A DNA stretch of 64,000 nucleotides from Fimenecus stercoravium (GCA_018711545.1 DVIC01000061.1:3480-67479), one strand, 5' to 3'; positions 24,847-32,931 are shown, counted from the first letter of the stretch. Notes: generated by a model not told the origin, from the letters alone. Program-made: numbers and translations.

Positions 24847-26313
24847 ATGTGGGTTCTGTGGACGATTTTAGGCTTGATCGGCGCGCTTTTGCTCGTGACG
24901 CTGGTGCGTGCGGCGTTCTGGACGCCGGAACGCACCGAAAGCGAGCCGCTGCCCGACGAGGCGGTGGATGTAGAAAAGTATCGCAAGGATCTAAGCGACG
25001 CGATCCGCATCAAAACCATCTCCAATGTGGACACCGACAAGGTGGATTGGGGCGAATTTGAAAAGCTGCACAAGCTTTTTGAAGAACGGTTCCCGCTCGT
25101 GCACAAGCACCTAAAGCGCGAGGAGATCTCGCTGGCAAGCCTGCTGTATACGTGGGAGGGGACAAAACCCGATTTGGAGCCTATCGCGCTTTTGGGGCAT
25201 CAGGATGTCGTGCCTGTCGCCGAGGGTACCGAGCAGGACTGGACGCACCCTGCCTTTGACGGCGTGGACGACGGCGAGTTCATCTGGGGGCGCGGCGCGC
25301 TCGATATGAAGAATCACCTGATCGCCGTGCTTGAAAGCGTGGAGACCCTGCTTGCCGAGGGATTTTGGCCGGAGCGTACCGTATATCTGTGTTTCGGACA
25401 TGACGAGGAGATCGTCGCCGCGAAGACTTCGGGTGCGGGCGCGATCGCCGATACACTGAAAGCGCGCGGCGTACACCTGGACAGCGTGATCGACGAGGGC
25501 GGCGCGATATTGGATCTGAAGGTCGGTTCTATCCTCAACAATCGGCTTGCGGGTGTGGGCATTGCCGAAAAGGGCTATGCCGACTACCGCGTATCCGTCA
25601 GCGCCAAGGGCGGACATTCCTCACAGCCGCCTGCACATACCGCCGTCGGCACACTTGCCGAGGTGGTGCGCGACATCGAAAAACACCAGTTCCGTGCGAC
25701 TATGCCTGACTTTGTATACGATCTGTTTTGCAAGATCGGCAAAAATTGCAGCTACCTGGCGCGCATCGTCACTTGCAATCTGTGGCTTTTGAAGCCGCTC
25801 ATTACCTTTGTGATGACCAAGATCCCGCCCGCCGCATCGCTCATCCACACGACGACCGCCGTCACCATGGCAAGCGGCAGTCCTGCGGCGAATGTCCTGC
25901 CGCAGAAAGCGTCGGTGACGGTCAACTTCCGCATGATGCCCGGAACAACGCTCAAGGATGTCGAGCAGCACATCCGCCAAAGCGTGCGCAACAAGGAGAT
26001 CGAGATCGAATATCTCAAGGGCAAGGAGGCCTCTAAGGTCTCTCCGACCGACAGCCGTTCGTTTAAGATCTTAGAGTCGCTTTGTACGCGCACGGACGCG
26101 AGCATGATCGTCGCGCCGTATCTTGTTATGGGCGGTACGGATGCTTACCATTACGAGGAGGTCTGCGACTGCATTTACCGCTTTGCGCCGTTCGTGATGG
26201 ATACAAAATTGCTCTTGACCACCCACGGCACGGATGAACGCATCCCGATCGCGTGCATGGGCGACGCGCTCAAATTCTTTAAGCGCTATATCCGCATGAT
26301 GTCCGCGGAATAA
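24847..26313 (+). CDS. Membrane-anchored M20 family peptidase (PM20D1/CPS1-like)
   Basis: The product is 488 aa. An N-terminal membrane helix (residues 2-22) is followed by an M20 metallopeptidase domain. LLGHQDVVPV holds the first zinc His and Asp, GRGALDMKN the bridging Asp, and FGHDEEI the catalytic Glu pair. A dimerisation (lid) domain comes next, then the C-terminal TDAYHYEEV ligand region. Relatives are carboxypeptidase S and the N-acyl amino-acid hydrolases. The substrate is unknown. It follows hisE by 26 nt with no terminator and is probably read from the his promoter. A strong hairpin follows the stop. Confidence 0.85.
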   Translation: MWVLWTILGLIGALLLVTLVRAAFWTPERTESEPLPDEAVDVEKYRKDLSDAIRIKTISNVDTDKVDWGEFEKLHKLFEERFPLVHKHLKREEISLASLLYTWEGTKPDLEPIALLGHQDVVPVAEGTEQDWTHPAFDGVDDGEFIWGRGALDMKNHLIAVLESVETLLAEGFWPERTVYLCFGHDEEIVAAKTSGAGAIADTLKARGVHLDSVIDEGGAILDLKVGSILNNRLAGVGIAEKGYADYRVSVSAKGGHSSQPPAHTAVGTLAEVVRDIEKHQFRATMPDFVYDLFCKIGKNCSYLARIVTCNLWLLKPLITFVMTKIPPAASLIHTTTAVTMASGSPAANVLPQKASVTVNFRMMPGTTLKDVEQHIRQSVRNKEIEIEYLKGKEASKVSPTDSRSFKILESLCTRTDASMIVAPYLVMGGTDAYHYEEVCDCIYRFAPFVMDTKLLLTTHGTDERIPIACMGDALKFFKRYIRMMSAE

Positions 26314-26328
26314 AGATAAGACATCCAA

Positions 26329-26357
26329 ACGGCAGCCGGCGCAACACCGGCTGCCGT
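26329..26357 (+). terminator. Hairpin after the M20 peptidase gene, no T-tract
   Basis: ACGGCAGCCGG pairs perfectly with CCGGCTGCCGT over a 7-nt loop. A run of T is missing, so termination is uncertain. The neighbouring repeat may have displaced it. Confidence 0.5.
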
Positions 26358-26378
26358 TCCAGCTAAGCCGGGAAAGCG

Positions 26379-26563
26379 TAAAGTTTTACTCGATTTTTTA
26401 CAAAAAATCGCGGATTCCAAAGGCAGAGCCTTTGGTCGGGCCCCGCAGGGCACGAAATCCTTTGCCATGAAAAGCGCAGGAGGGGCGCAAAACGTCCCGG
26501 TGGGACGTTTTGCGGCGGGGAACCCTCGCCGGGGGGTCCCCGCCGCGCCGCAGAGCGGCGCGG
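26379..26563. repeat. Multi-hairpin interspersed element, copy 2
   Basis: The architecture matches copy 1. A' at 26391-26410 is CGATTTTTT, loop AC. B' at 26417-26435 is CCAAAGGC, loop AGA. C' at 26437-26454 has loop CGCA. A linker CGCAGGAGGGG follows. D' at 26487-26513 has 12 bp and loop GGT. E' at 26514-26544 has a 7-nt loop and one mismatch. A sixth hairpin at 26543-26563 (CCGCGCCGC, loop AGA) is present only here. The stems differ from copy 1 but remain paired. Confidence 0.85.
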
Positions 26564-26596
26564 GATCATTTTCCCCTTAAATTTGTTTGGCAAAGG

Positions 26597-26625
26597 TTTA
26601 CTTTTTGCCCTTTTTCCGCTATAAT
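26597..26625 (+). promoter_or_regulatory. Distal promoter of putP
   Basis: TTTACT, a 17-nt spacer and a perfect TATAAT, 131 nt before the putP start. Confidence 0.55.
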
Positions 26626-26643
26626 AACCTCACGAATCTCTAA

Positions 26644-26667
26644 CGAAAGCAAAGCTTTCGAAAGCTT
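26644..26667 (+). repeat. Overlapping palindromes in the putP leader
   Basis: CGAAAGC-AAA-GCTTTCG (26644-26660) overlaps the 16-bp palindrome AAGCTTTCGAAAGCTT (26652-26667). The two foldings are mutually exclusive. They lie between the two putP promoters and could be a protein site or an RNA switch. Confidence 0.4.
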
Positions 26668-26715
26668 CGGAGAACATTGTATCATAGCGCTCGGCGACTA
26701 TTCCCGCCTCGCACT

Positions 26716-26726
26716 TATGGTATAAT
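26716..26726 (+). promoter_or_regulatory. Proximal extended -10 promoter of putP
   Basis: TTATGG immediately precedes TATAAT (26721-26726). The TGG makes this an extended -10 element. No -35 match is apparent, and the putP ATG is 29 nt downstream. Confidence 0.5.
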
Positions 26727-26755
26727 AAAAGCATATTTTCCAAGGGGGAGAAGCT

Positions 26756-28333
26756 ATGTCCCAAGACACTGTAAAAGTGCTGATCGCGATGTGCGGGTAT
26801 ATGCTGATCGTTATTGCCATCGGCATTTACTTTGCGAAGCGTTCGCAGAAAAACTCCGACAATTACTTTTTGGGCGGGCGCTCGCTGGGGCCGTGGGTGA
26901 CCGCGATGAGTGCCGAAGCGTCCGACATGAGCGGCTGGCTTTTGATGGGGCTGCCGGGCGTTGCCTACTGGTGCGGTCTTGCCGACGCGTTTTGGACGGC
27001 GCTGGGGCTGGCGCTCGGTACATACATCAACTGGCTGGTCGTGGCAAAGCGCCTGCGCAGCTATTCCGCGGTTTCGGGCGATTCGATCACCATTCCCGAT
27101 TTCTTAAGCAACCGCTACCACGAAAAGAAAAAGGTGATTCTTTCCGTATCTGCGCTGTTTATCCTCGTATTCTTTACGGTCTATGCTGCGAGCTGCTTCG
27201 TCACCTGCGGCAAGCTGTTCAGCACGCTGTTCGGCTTTTCCTACCATGCCATGATGATCGTCGGTGCGGTGTTCGTTCTGCTGTATACCTTCCTCGGCGG
27301 CTTCCTCGCTGAGAGCGCGTCCGACTTCATGCAGGGCGTGGTCATGTTCTTTGCGCTTTTGGTGGTGCTTGTTGTAGGGACTATAAACGCAGGCGGCTTT
27401 TGGGCGGTCATTGAAAACGCACAGTCTATCGACGGCTTTTTCTCACTGACCTCGATCGCCTCGCCCGCCGTGGACGCCAACGGCGTCCAGCAGGCGGTAA
27501 ACGGCGTCCCGCAGTTCGGCGAAGCGGGCAGTTACGGCTTTTTGACCATCATCTCCACCCTTTCGTGGGGGCTTGGGTATTTCGGCATGCCGCAGGTGCT
27601 GCTTCGTTTCATGGCGATCCGTAAGCGCCGCGAGCTGACCCGTTCGCGCCGCATCGCGACCGTTTGGGTCGTGATCTCCCTGGCCGCCGCCGTGTACATC
27701 GGGCTTATGGGCCGTGCCATGTTCCCTGTGGAGGAAACGCTTTCCACCGCGAGCGGTGCGGAAAACATCTTCATCGTCATCAGCCGCGCGCTGTTCCACC
27801 CCGTGGTGGCGGGTGTCGTCATGGCGGGCATTCTTGCGGCAACGATCAGCTCGTCGGACTCATATCTGCTGATTGCATCCTCTGCATTTTCCAAAAACCT
27901 GTTCGGCGGCGTGCTTAAAAAGAATGCGACCGACAAGCAGGTCATGTGGGTCGCGCGTATCGTCCTGATGGTCATTGCCCTGATCGGCATTGCAATCGCG
28001 TGGGATGAAAACAGCGTCATCTTCACCGTTGTCTCGTTTGCATGGGCGGGCTTTGGCGCGACGTTCGGGCCGATCATGCTCTTCTCCCTGTTCTGGAAGC
28101 GCACCACCCGTGCGGGCGCCGTGGCGGGTATGGTCACGGGCGGCGTGATGGTGTTCGTTTGGAATCTGCTCATCCGTCCGCTCGGCGGCATTTTGGATAT
28201 CTACGAGCTGTTCCCCGCGTTTGTGCTCTCGTGCATCGCGATCGTCGTGGTGTCGCTCCTGACAAAAGCACCCGACAAGGCGATCACCGACGAATTCGAG
28301 CGCGCCAAGCACTATAAAGAAGAGGAAGCGTAA
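26756..28333 (+). CDS. putP: Sodium/proline symporter (SSS family)
   Basis: This 525-aa integral membrane protein has about 13 helices of the LeuT-like fold. Typical PutP blocks are the YFLGGRSLGPWVTAMSAEASDMSGW stretch near residues 37-62 (Na+ and substrate site in helix 1), GYFGMPQVLLRFMAI, and SSDSYLLIASSAFSKN in the conserved helix 8 region. The family couples proline uptake to sodium. AAGGGGGAG precedes the ATG. The gene is monocistronic with its own terminator. Confidence 0.9.
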   Translation: MSQDTVKVLIAMCGYMLIVIAIGIYFAKRSQKNSDNYFLGGRSLGPWVTAMSAEASDMSGWLLMGLPGVAYWCGLADAFWTALGLALGTYINWLVVAKRLRSYSAVSGDSITIPDFLSNRYHEKKKVILSVSALFILVFFTVYAASCFVTCGKLFSTLFGFSYHAMMIVGAVFVLLYTFLGGFLAESASDFMQGVVMFFALLVVLVVGTINAGGFWAVIENAQSIDGFFSLTSIASPAVDANGVQQAVNGVPQFGEAGSYGFLTIISTLSWGLGYFGMPQVLLRFMAIRKRRELTRSRRIATVWVVISLAAAVYIGLMGRAMFPVEETLSTASGAENIFIVISRALFHPVVAGVVMAGILAATISSSDSYLLIASSAFSKNLFGGVLKKNATDKQVMWVARIVLMVIALIGIAIAWDENSVIFTVVSFAWAGFGATFGPIMLFSLFWKRTTRAGAVAGMVTGGVMVFVWNLLIRPLGGILDIYELFPAFVLSCIAIVVVSLLTKAPDKAITDEFERAKHYKEEEA

Positions 28334-28362
28334 AGCGCTCAGAAACGTTCGCACGATGTATC

Positions 28363-28397
28363 AAAAAGACCGACTGTAGCACAGCCGGTCTTTTTTT
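28363..28397 (+). terminator. putP terminator
   Basis: AAAGACCG...CGGTCTTT with an inner CTG/CAG extension and a TTTTTTT tract. Confidence 0.85.
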
Positions 28398-28399
28398 AC

Positions 28400-28428
28400 T
28401 TGCAATTTAACCGCGTGGGCGGTACAAT
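28400..28428 (+). promoter_or_regulatory. Promoter of the HAD phosphatase gene
   Basis: TTGCAA, a 17-nt spacer and TACAAT, immediately after the putP terminator and 37 nt before the start codon. Confidence 0.75.
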
Positions 28429-28464
28429 ACCCATAACGCTTAATACGGATCGGGAGCATACGAA

Positions 28465-29070
28465 ATGGATTTGGATATTTACGATTTTGACAAAACCGTC
28501 GTGCCGTTTGACAGCGGCTCGACCTTCCTGCTGTTCTGTGTACGAAAATACCCGTATTTGATCTTGCTGCTGCCGTTTTACCTGGTGCTGGGTGCGCTTT
28601 ACGGACTTCGTATCATTGGGCTTGACCGCTTCAAGCGCCACATTTTCGCCGCCGTGCGCTTTATCCCGCTTGAAAAAGCGGTGCGCGCGTTTTGGGATAA
28701 GCACGAGCGCGACGTTTTTCCGTGGTTTTTGCCGGAACGCCGCGCACGGTACACGGTCGTGATCAGTGCAAGCCCCGACTTTTTGCTTCGGGAAATTGCC
28801 GAACGCTTAAAAATAGACACCCTCTTGTGCACACGCCACGACCCGAAGACCGGGACACTGCTGGGGGAAAACTGCCGCGGCGAAGAAAAGGTGCGCCGCT
28901 TTCAAGAAGCGTTCCCGGACGGCGCGCATGTCTGCACGGTGTATTCGGACTCCTATCGCCACGACAGGCCGATCTTTTCGCTCGGCGAGCGGTGTGTCCA
29001 TATCGAAAAGGACGGTACGCAGACGGAATTTTCCTACGCCGCGCAATACGGCGAACCGCCGAACGCATAA
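28465..29070 (+). CDS. HAD superfamily phosphatase (subclass IB)
   Basis: The product is 201 aa. Motif I is YDFDKTV (nucleophile Asp within residues 7-9 region), motif II is the Ser in VVISASPDF, and the motif III Lys lies near CRGEEKVRRF. The usual motif IV DD is replaced by YSDSYRHDRP. A hydrophobic cap segment (YPYLILLLPFYLVLGALYGL) suggests membrane contact, as in SerB-like/PGP-type HAD-IB proteins. The substrate is unknown. The start has GGGAG upstream. It is convergent with the next gene, with a 4-nt gap. Confidence 0.75.
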   Translation: MDLDIYDFDKTVVPFDSGSTFLLFCVRKYPYLILLLPFYLVLGALYGLRIIGLDRFKRHIFAAVRFIPLEKAVRAFWDKHERDVFPWFLPERRARYTVVISASPDFLLREIAERLKIDTLLCTRHDPKTGTLLGENCRGEEKVRRFQEAFPDGAHVCTVYSDSYRHDRPIFSLGERCVHIEKDGTQTEFSYAAQYGEPPNA

Positions 29071-29074
29071 GACT

Positions 29075-29755
29075 TTATTCCTCGTACAGATCCGACGGAT
29101 AATAATCCCACAGCGCGCGCTCGTCATCTTCCGAAATGGGAAGGGCGGGGCACTCCGCGATCGCTTCCAATTTCCCGGTGTGTGACCACAAAAACGGATC
29201 GATGCGCAAGGTATAGCCGCAGCCGTTGGGCGTGAGCCACTCGTGCATAGGCGCTTCGGGAATGGCGAAGGCCGCCATCAGCGCCATGATCACCCCGCCG
29301 TGGGTCACGACCGCCGCCGAACGCACGCCGGACTGCAAAATGCCCTGTACGATGCGCCCGAACGCCGTGCAGATGCGGCGGTTGAAATCCACCTGACTCT
29401 CGCCGAACGGTACGGGTGTTTCGGGCTCGGTACCCGCAAGCCAGGTCTTGAACGTATCCAGATCTTTGAGCTCGTCGGCGGTCTTGCCCTCAAACTCGCC
29501 GAAGGCGTATTCGGCGAGCTCCTGCATAACGATCGGCGCTTTGTCGGGATAGATGCGCTTTGCCGTTTGCAGGCAGCGCTTTAAGGGGCTGGAAAAAACC
29601 GCTTCCACATCCGGGTAGCCGCCGTATTCCTCTTTTAAGTCGTCGATCTGCCGCAGACCTTCATCTGTGGCGGGCAGATCGGTCTGCCCGATATAACGTC
29701 CGTCCTCGTTCCCTTCAGCGGCGTGACGAATCAAATGGATCTGAGCGGTTTTCAA
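29075..29755 (-). CDS. Histidine phosphatase family protein (phosphoglycerate-mutase fold)
   Basis: The product is 226 aa from TTG 29755, chosen because AGGAAGG lies 8 nt upstream; the GTG at 29764 directly abuts that ribosome-binding site. The catalytic IHLIRHAAEG (RHA in place of the usual RHG), the EYAFGEFEGKTADEL block with the acid residue, and VVTHGGVIMAL with the second His define the branch-1 family. Members include CobC, GpmB and broad phosphatases. No cobalamin gene is nearby, so no specific role can be given. Confidence 0.85.
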   Translation of the reverse strand: MKTAQIHLIRHAAEGNEDGRYIGQTDLPATDEGLRQIDDLKEEYGGYPDVEAVFSSPLKRCLQTAKRIYPDKAPIVMQELAEYAFGEFEGKTADELKDLDTFKTWLAGTEPETPVPFGESQVDFNRRICTAFGRIVQGILQSGVRSAAVVTHGGVIMALMAAFAIPEAPMHEWLTPNGCGYTLRIDPFLWSHTGKLEAIAECPALPISEDDERALWDYYPSDLYEE

Positions 29756-29786
29756 CGCGATCACCTTCCTGCTTTTACAAAAGAAA

Positions 29787-29815
29787 TATACAAATCGTTG
29801 ATTTTATGGTACAAT
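29787..29815 (+). promoter_or_regulatory. Extended -10 promoter of the XRE regulator
   Basis: TACAAT preceded by TTTATGG, with a weak -35 (TATACA) at 17 nt. The TTATGGTAYAAT pattern recurs at 26716 and, on the minus strand, at 32684-32695. Confidence 0.55.
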
Positions 29816-29849
29816 ACAGTTACTAAATGTAGGATCTCGGAGGGCTTTT

Positions 29850-30464
29850 ATGAATACCGTGTTTCCCGCAAGGCTGTCGGCGCTGCGCCGCGAGCGCGGC
29901 TTGACACAAAAGGACGCAGCTGCCGCTATGGGCATTTCGGGTGCGCTGCTGTCGCATTATGAAAAGGGTATCCGCGAATGCGGGCTGGATTTTCTGTGTG
30001 CCGCCGCAGCGTTTTACGACGTGAGCTGCGATTATCTCTTGGGCGTGAGCAATACACGCCGCGCGTTCAACGAGCAGTTTGACGAGCGGGACACCGTGCA
30101 GGACCGAGAATTCCGCACGGGTACGTTGTTCCGTGCCGCGACCATGCTCAGCGACGCGCTTGCCGCAGTCAACCCTGCGGCTGCCGACCTTTTGCGCAGC
30201 TATTTTGCGCTGGCGATCTATCGCGTAGCCTTACAGGCGCACGATGAGGGTGTGCTGCCGGCGGAGTGGGTATCTTTACCGACCTCCACTGCGGAAGCGC
30301 TCAGCGCCGCGCTCATGGTCGATCTGATGCAGAAGCTGCATGCGGACACCCCCGAGCAAAAGCCGAAAATGGCAAAGCCCGTCTGCGTGCAGACCATCGT
30401 GGAAAACAGCGAGCAGCTTTTACGCCGCGCACTCGCCCCGTTTACCGAGGATGGAAAGCAGTAA
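29850..30464 (+). CDS. XRE-family transcriptional regulator
   Basis: The product is 204 aa. The N-terminal HTH (residues about 7-64: LSALRRERGLTQKDAAAAMG then ALLSHYEKGIRECGLDFLC, ending DYLLGVSNTRR) is of the Cro/CI type. The remaining 140 residues are helical and have no recognised sensor or peptidase motif, so the signal is unknown. CGGAGGG precedes the ATG. The only close neighbours are the histidine phosphatase (divergent) and an unknown membrane-anchored protein (convergent). Confidence 0.85.
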   Translation: MNTVFPARLSALRRERGLTQKDAAAAMGISGALLSHYEKGIRECGLDFLCAAAAFYDVSCDYLLGVSNTRRAFNEQFDERDTVQDREFRTGTLFRAATMLSDALAAVNPAAADLLRSYFALAIYRVALQAHDEGVLPAEWVSLPTSTAEALSAALMVDLMQKLHADTPEQKPKMAKPVCVQTIVENSEQLLRRALAPFTEDGKQ

Positions 30465-30478
30465 GCGCTGCCGAACGC

Positions 30479-31084
30479 CTATGCCGCACCGAAGATCTTT
30501 TCGGCGTGTTCTGCGGCATAGCTTTGCACGCGCACAAGCAGTGCGCTGCGGTCAAGGGCTTTTGCAAAAGCCGCATCCAGCGTATCGAGCTTTGCAGGCT
30601 CCAGCGATGCTTCTTCGTTTGTTTCGTCAAACATCGCGTACATTTCTTCCGCCGCTTTCCCAAGCGTATTTGCACCGACGGCGTGCAGCGCGCGCGGGCA
30701 AAAGGCACGCAGCGGTTCGCCGTTATTCTTGAAAAAGAACGAAAGCGACGTTTGCACATCCTGCACCAGCCAATACAGCGTGTAAATGTTTTGCTGCGGT
30801 TCGTTCATTTCGGCAAAGCAGCGGTCGGGGTCCGCGTCGTTCTCCAGCTTGGCTTGCAATACTGCGAATGCGCCGTCCAAAACGTGTGCCGCGTCCTCAC
30901 CGCGTACCTTCTCTGCAGAAGCGCCGCGAAAGTCCGCCTTGAGAGCAGTCAGCCGTTCGATCTGCGCATAAGTGCGTTTGGTCTCTTCATTATGCCCGCG
31001 CAGCGCCTTGGACGCTTTTAAGATCACAAAAACCGTCGCCACGCACAGCACGGCGAAAACGACCCAAAGATACCAAAATTCCAT
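30479..31084 (-). CDS. Membrane-anchored hypothetical protein
   Basis: The 201-aa protein has one N-terminal membrane helix (residues 4-23) followed by a helical, charged soluble part with coiled-coil character around residues 30-60. No family signature was recognised. It starts 13 nt after rsmI stops on the same strand and so is probably the last gene of the trmN6-rsmI transcript. Confidence 0.75.
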   Translation of the reverse strand: MEFWYLWVVFAVLCVATVFVILKASKALRGHNEETKRTYAQIERLTALKADFRGASAEKVRGEDAAHVLDGAFAVLQAKLENDADPDRCFAEMNEPQQNIYTLYWLVQDVQTSLSFFFKNNGEPLRAFCPRALHAVGANTLGKAAEEMYAMFDETNEEASLEPAKLDTLDAAFAKALDRSALLVRVQSYAAEHAEKIFGAA

Positions 31085-31097
31085 ATTCCCTCCGACT

Positions 31098-31922
31098 TTA
31101 TTGCGTCAGGGCTTTGTAAATATCGCCCTTTTTTAATCCGCTTTTTGCAGCCGCCGCTTTGGCGGCTTCTGTTTTTGATGCACCCGCTTGTATCTCCCGT
31201 TCGGCAAAGGCGACGGCTTCTTCTAAACTCCATGATGCCTTATCGGGCGCATCTGCCCCATGCACCACCAGCACGTATTCGCCCTTGACCTGCTGTTCCG
31301 CGTATTTCGCGGCTGCGGCAGAGAGCGTCGTGCGCTCCACGGCTTCGTGCAGCTTTGTCAATTCCTTTACAAGTGCAACCTTACGGTCACCGAATGCCTC
31401 AAGCAGATCCTGCAAGGTGCGCGCAAGGCGGTGCGGCGCTTCATAAAACACCATGGTGCGCGTCTCTGAAACGAGCGACTGTAAATGCGCGCAGCGCTCC
31501 GCTTTCTGTACGCTCAAAAAGCCCTCAAAGGTAAAACGCCCCGACGGCAGCCCCGAAACGGCAACGGCGGTCGCAAACGCGGTAGGCCCGGGAACGGCTT
31601 CCACCCGCACGCCGTGCTCATGCGCGAGCGCCACAAGCGCTTCGCCGGGGTCGGAGATCGCCGGCATCCCCGCGTCGGTCACGAGTGCGCAGCTTTCCCC
31701 TGCGAGCAGCCTTGCAAGGATCTTTTCGCCGGCAGTACGGCTGTTGTGCTCGTGGTAGCTGACCGTCGGCGTGGAAATGCCGAAATGATTGAGCAGCTTG
31801 CGCGTAACGCGCGTGTCCTCCGCCGCAATAAAATCACAGCTTTGTAAGGTCTCGACCGCACGAGGGGAGAGGTCGGAAAGGTTGCCGATCGGCGTGCCGA
31901 CCACATATAGAATACCGCTCAT
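31098..31922 (-). CDS. rsmI: 16S rRNA (cytidine1402-2'-O)-methyltransferase
   Basis: The product is 274 aa from ATG 31922, which overlaps the previous stop as ATGA; the frame is open further upstream to 32180 but only as overlap with the methyltransferase gene. It is a tetrapyrrole-methylase fold with LYVVGTPIGNLSDLSPRA, AEDTRVTRKLL, LVTDAGMPAISDPG and VPGPTA. It methylates C1402 of 16S rRNA with SAM. It matches Bacillus yabC in position. Confidence 0.96.
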   Translation of the reverse strand: MSGILYVVGTPIGNLSDLSPRAVETLQSCDFIAAEDTRVTRKLLNHFGISTPTVSYHEHNSRTAGEKILARLLAGESCALVTDAGMPAISDPGEALVALAHEHGVRVEAVPGPTAFATAVAVSGLPSGRFTFEGFLSVQKAERCAHLQSLVSETRTMVFYEAPHRLARTLQDLLEAFGDRKVALVKELTKLHEAVERTTLSAAAAKYAEQQVKGEYVLVVHGADAPDKASWSLEEAVAFAEREIQAGASKTEAAKAAAAKSGLKKGDIYKALTQ

Positions 31923-32677
31923 TCGTCCACACCTCCTTGCTCGGAATAGGGCTGCTGCAGCCGCTGCATTTCGGCGCACAGCGCCCCGTCTTTCGTATAT
32001 AAAAACAAGCCGGGCAAAATTTGTAAGCCGCTTTTGCCGTCGCGCCGTCCCTCCAAAAGGCAAAGCCACGGCGCGCTTTCGGCATTTTTCGCCACAAGCC
32101 GCAGCCGCTTGGGCTCTAAACGGTAACAGCGCATGGCGTGCATCGCGTCGCAAAGGCGCTCGGGGCGCAGGCAGATACAAAACCGTCCGCCGCTGCGCAA
32201 AAGCAGGGAGGCGGCACGGGCAATGTCGTCAAGCGTGCAGTGCGTCTCGTGCCGCGCGATGCGTGCCGACATGTCTGTGCTTTTCAAGCCTGCATTCTCC
32301 GCTTTGTAGGGCGGGTTCATCGTCACAAGATCATAGCTGCCACGACGAAGAAATGCGCCGACATCTTTCAGATCTGCACAGTGCGCGGCAAGCGAATCGG
32401 TAAGACCGCTGCCGCAGATTCCGCGCGCAAACTGCGAAGCGGCAGCTTCCTGCAATTCCACGCCGTCTGCGAAGCCGCAAAGCCCGCGGCTTTTCCAAAA
32501 CAGGGGGATGATCCCGCACCCCGTGCCGAGATCGCAGGCGCGTGTTTTCGGCTTCGGCGCGGCAAAATCGGCAAGCAGCAGCGCATCCGTGCCGAACGTG
32601 TGCGCGGGCGAGACAACCACGCCGACGCCGTGGCGCAGATATTCGATATGTTCTCCCGAAAAAAGCGTAAATCCCAT
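31919..32677 (-). CDS. tRNA1(Val) A37 N6-methyltransferase-like protein (YabB family)
   Basis: The product is 252 aa from ATG 32677. It is a Rossmann SAM methyltransferase with motif I DLGTGCGIIPLFW and the N6-adenine motif TMNPPYK. The N-terminal HGVGVVVSPAHTFGTDALLLADF is typical of TrmN6/YfiC/YabB. The predicted transcription start falls on the A of this ATG, and there is no ribosome-binding site, so the mRNA may be leaderless. A longer reading frame to 32716 would begin upstream of the promoter. It overlaps rsmI by ATGA. Confidence 0.88.
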   Translation of the reverse strand: MGFTLFSGEHIEYLRHGVGVVVSPAHTFGTDALLLADFAAPKPKTRACDLGTGCGIIPLFWKSRGLCGFADGVELQEAAASQFARGICGSGLTDSLAAHCADLKDVGAFLRRGSYDLVTMNPPYKAENAGLKSTDMSARIARHETHCTLDDIARAASLLLRSGGRFCICLRPERLCDAMHAMRCYRLEPKRLRLVAKNAESAPWLCLLEGRRDGKSGLQILPGLFLYTKDGALCAEMQRLQQPYSEQGGVDE

Positions 32678-32683
32678 ATGGGC

Positions 32684-32712
32684 ATTGTACCATAAAACGG
32701 AAAAAAAGCAAA
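32684..32712 (-). promoter_or_regulatory. Extended -10 promoter of trmN6-rsmI
   Basis: TTTGCT, a 17-nt spacer and TACAAT preceded by TTTATGG. Position +1 is expected at about 32677, the first base of the start codon. Confidence 0.6.
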
Positions 32713-32740
32713 GCAAAAAGACCGCCCGCAGGCGGTCTTT
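32712..32740 (-). terminator. Terminator after the ferredoxin gene
   Basis: Read leftward, AAAGACCGCC-TGCG-GGCGGTCTTT is followed by TTGC and a T-rich stretch. It ends the darA-holB-ricT-ferredoxin unit just before the trmN6 promoter. Confidence 0.8.
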
Positions 32741-32760
32741 CCTTGTTTCTGCTTGTTTGC

Positions 32761-32931
32761 TTACTCCGCTTGCGGAGCGCCGACCGGGCAGACACCGGCG
32801 CAGGAACCGCAGTCAATGCAGGTATCCGCGTCGATCACGTATTTGCCGTCGCCCTCAGAAATCGCCTCCACGGGGCATTCCGAAGCGCATGCGCCGCAGG
32901 CGATGCAATCGTCGGTGATATGATATGCCAT
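32761..32931 (-). CDS. 2[4Fe-4S] ferredoxin
   Basis: This 56-aa protein starts with MAYHIT (ATG 32931) after TAAGGGAGG; a longer in-frame start lacks a ribosome-binding site. Two CxxCxxCxxxCP motifs (CIACGACASECP and CIDCGSCAGVCP) bind two cubane clusters, giving a small low-potential electron carrier. Its place inside the ricT-trmN6 neighbourhood, where Bacillus has yabA, is unusual. Its redox partner cannot be read from the context. Confidence 0.95.
   Translation of the reverse strand: MAYHITDDCIACGACASECPVEAISEGDGKYVIDADTCIDCGSCAGVCPVGAPQAE

Larger units (their letters stand above)
26314..26755 (+). other. 442-nt intergenic region between the M20 peptidase and putP
   Basis: No coding frame is credible here. 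The region holds, in order, a terminator-like hairpin (26329-26357), copy 2 of the multi-hairpin element with one extra hairpin (26379-26563), a promoter (26597-26625), overlapping palindromes (26644-26667) and a second promoter (26716-26726) just before putP. Confidence 0.8.
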
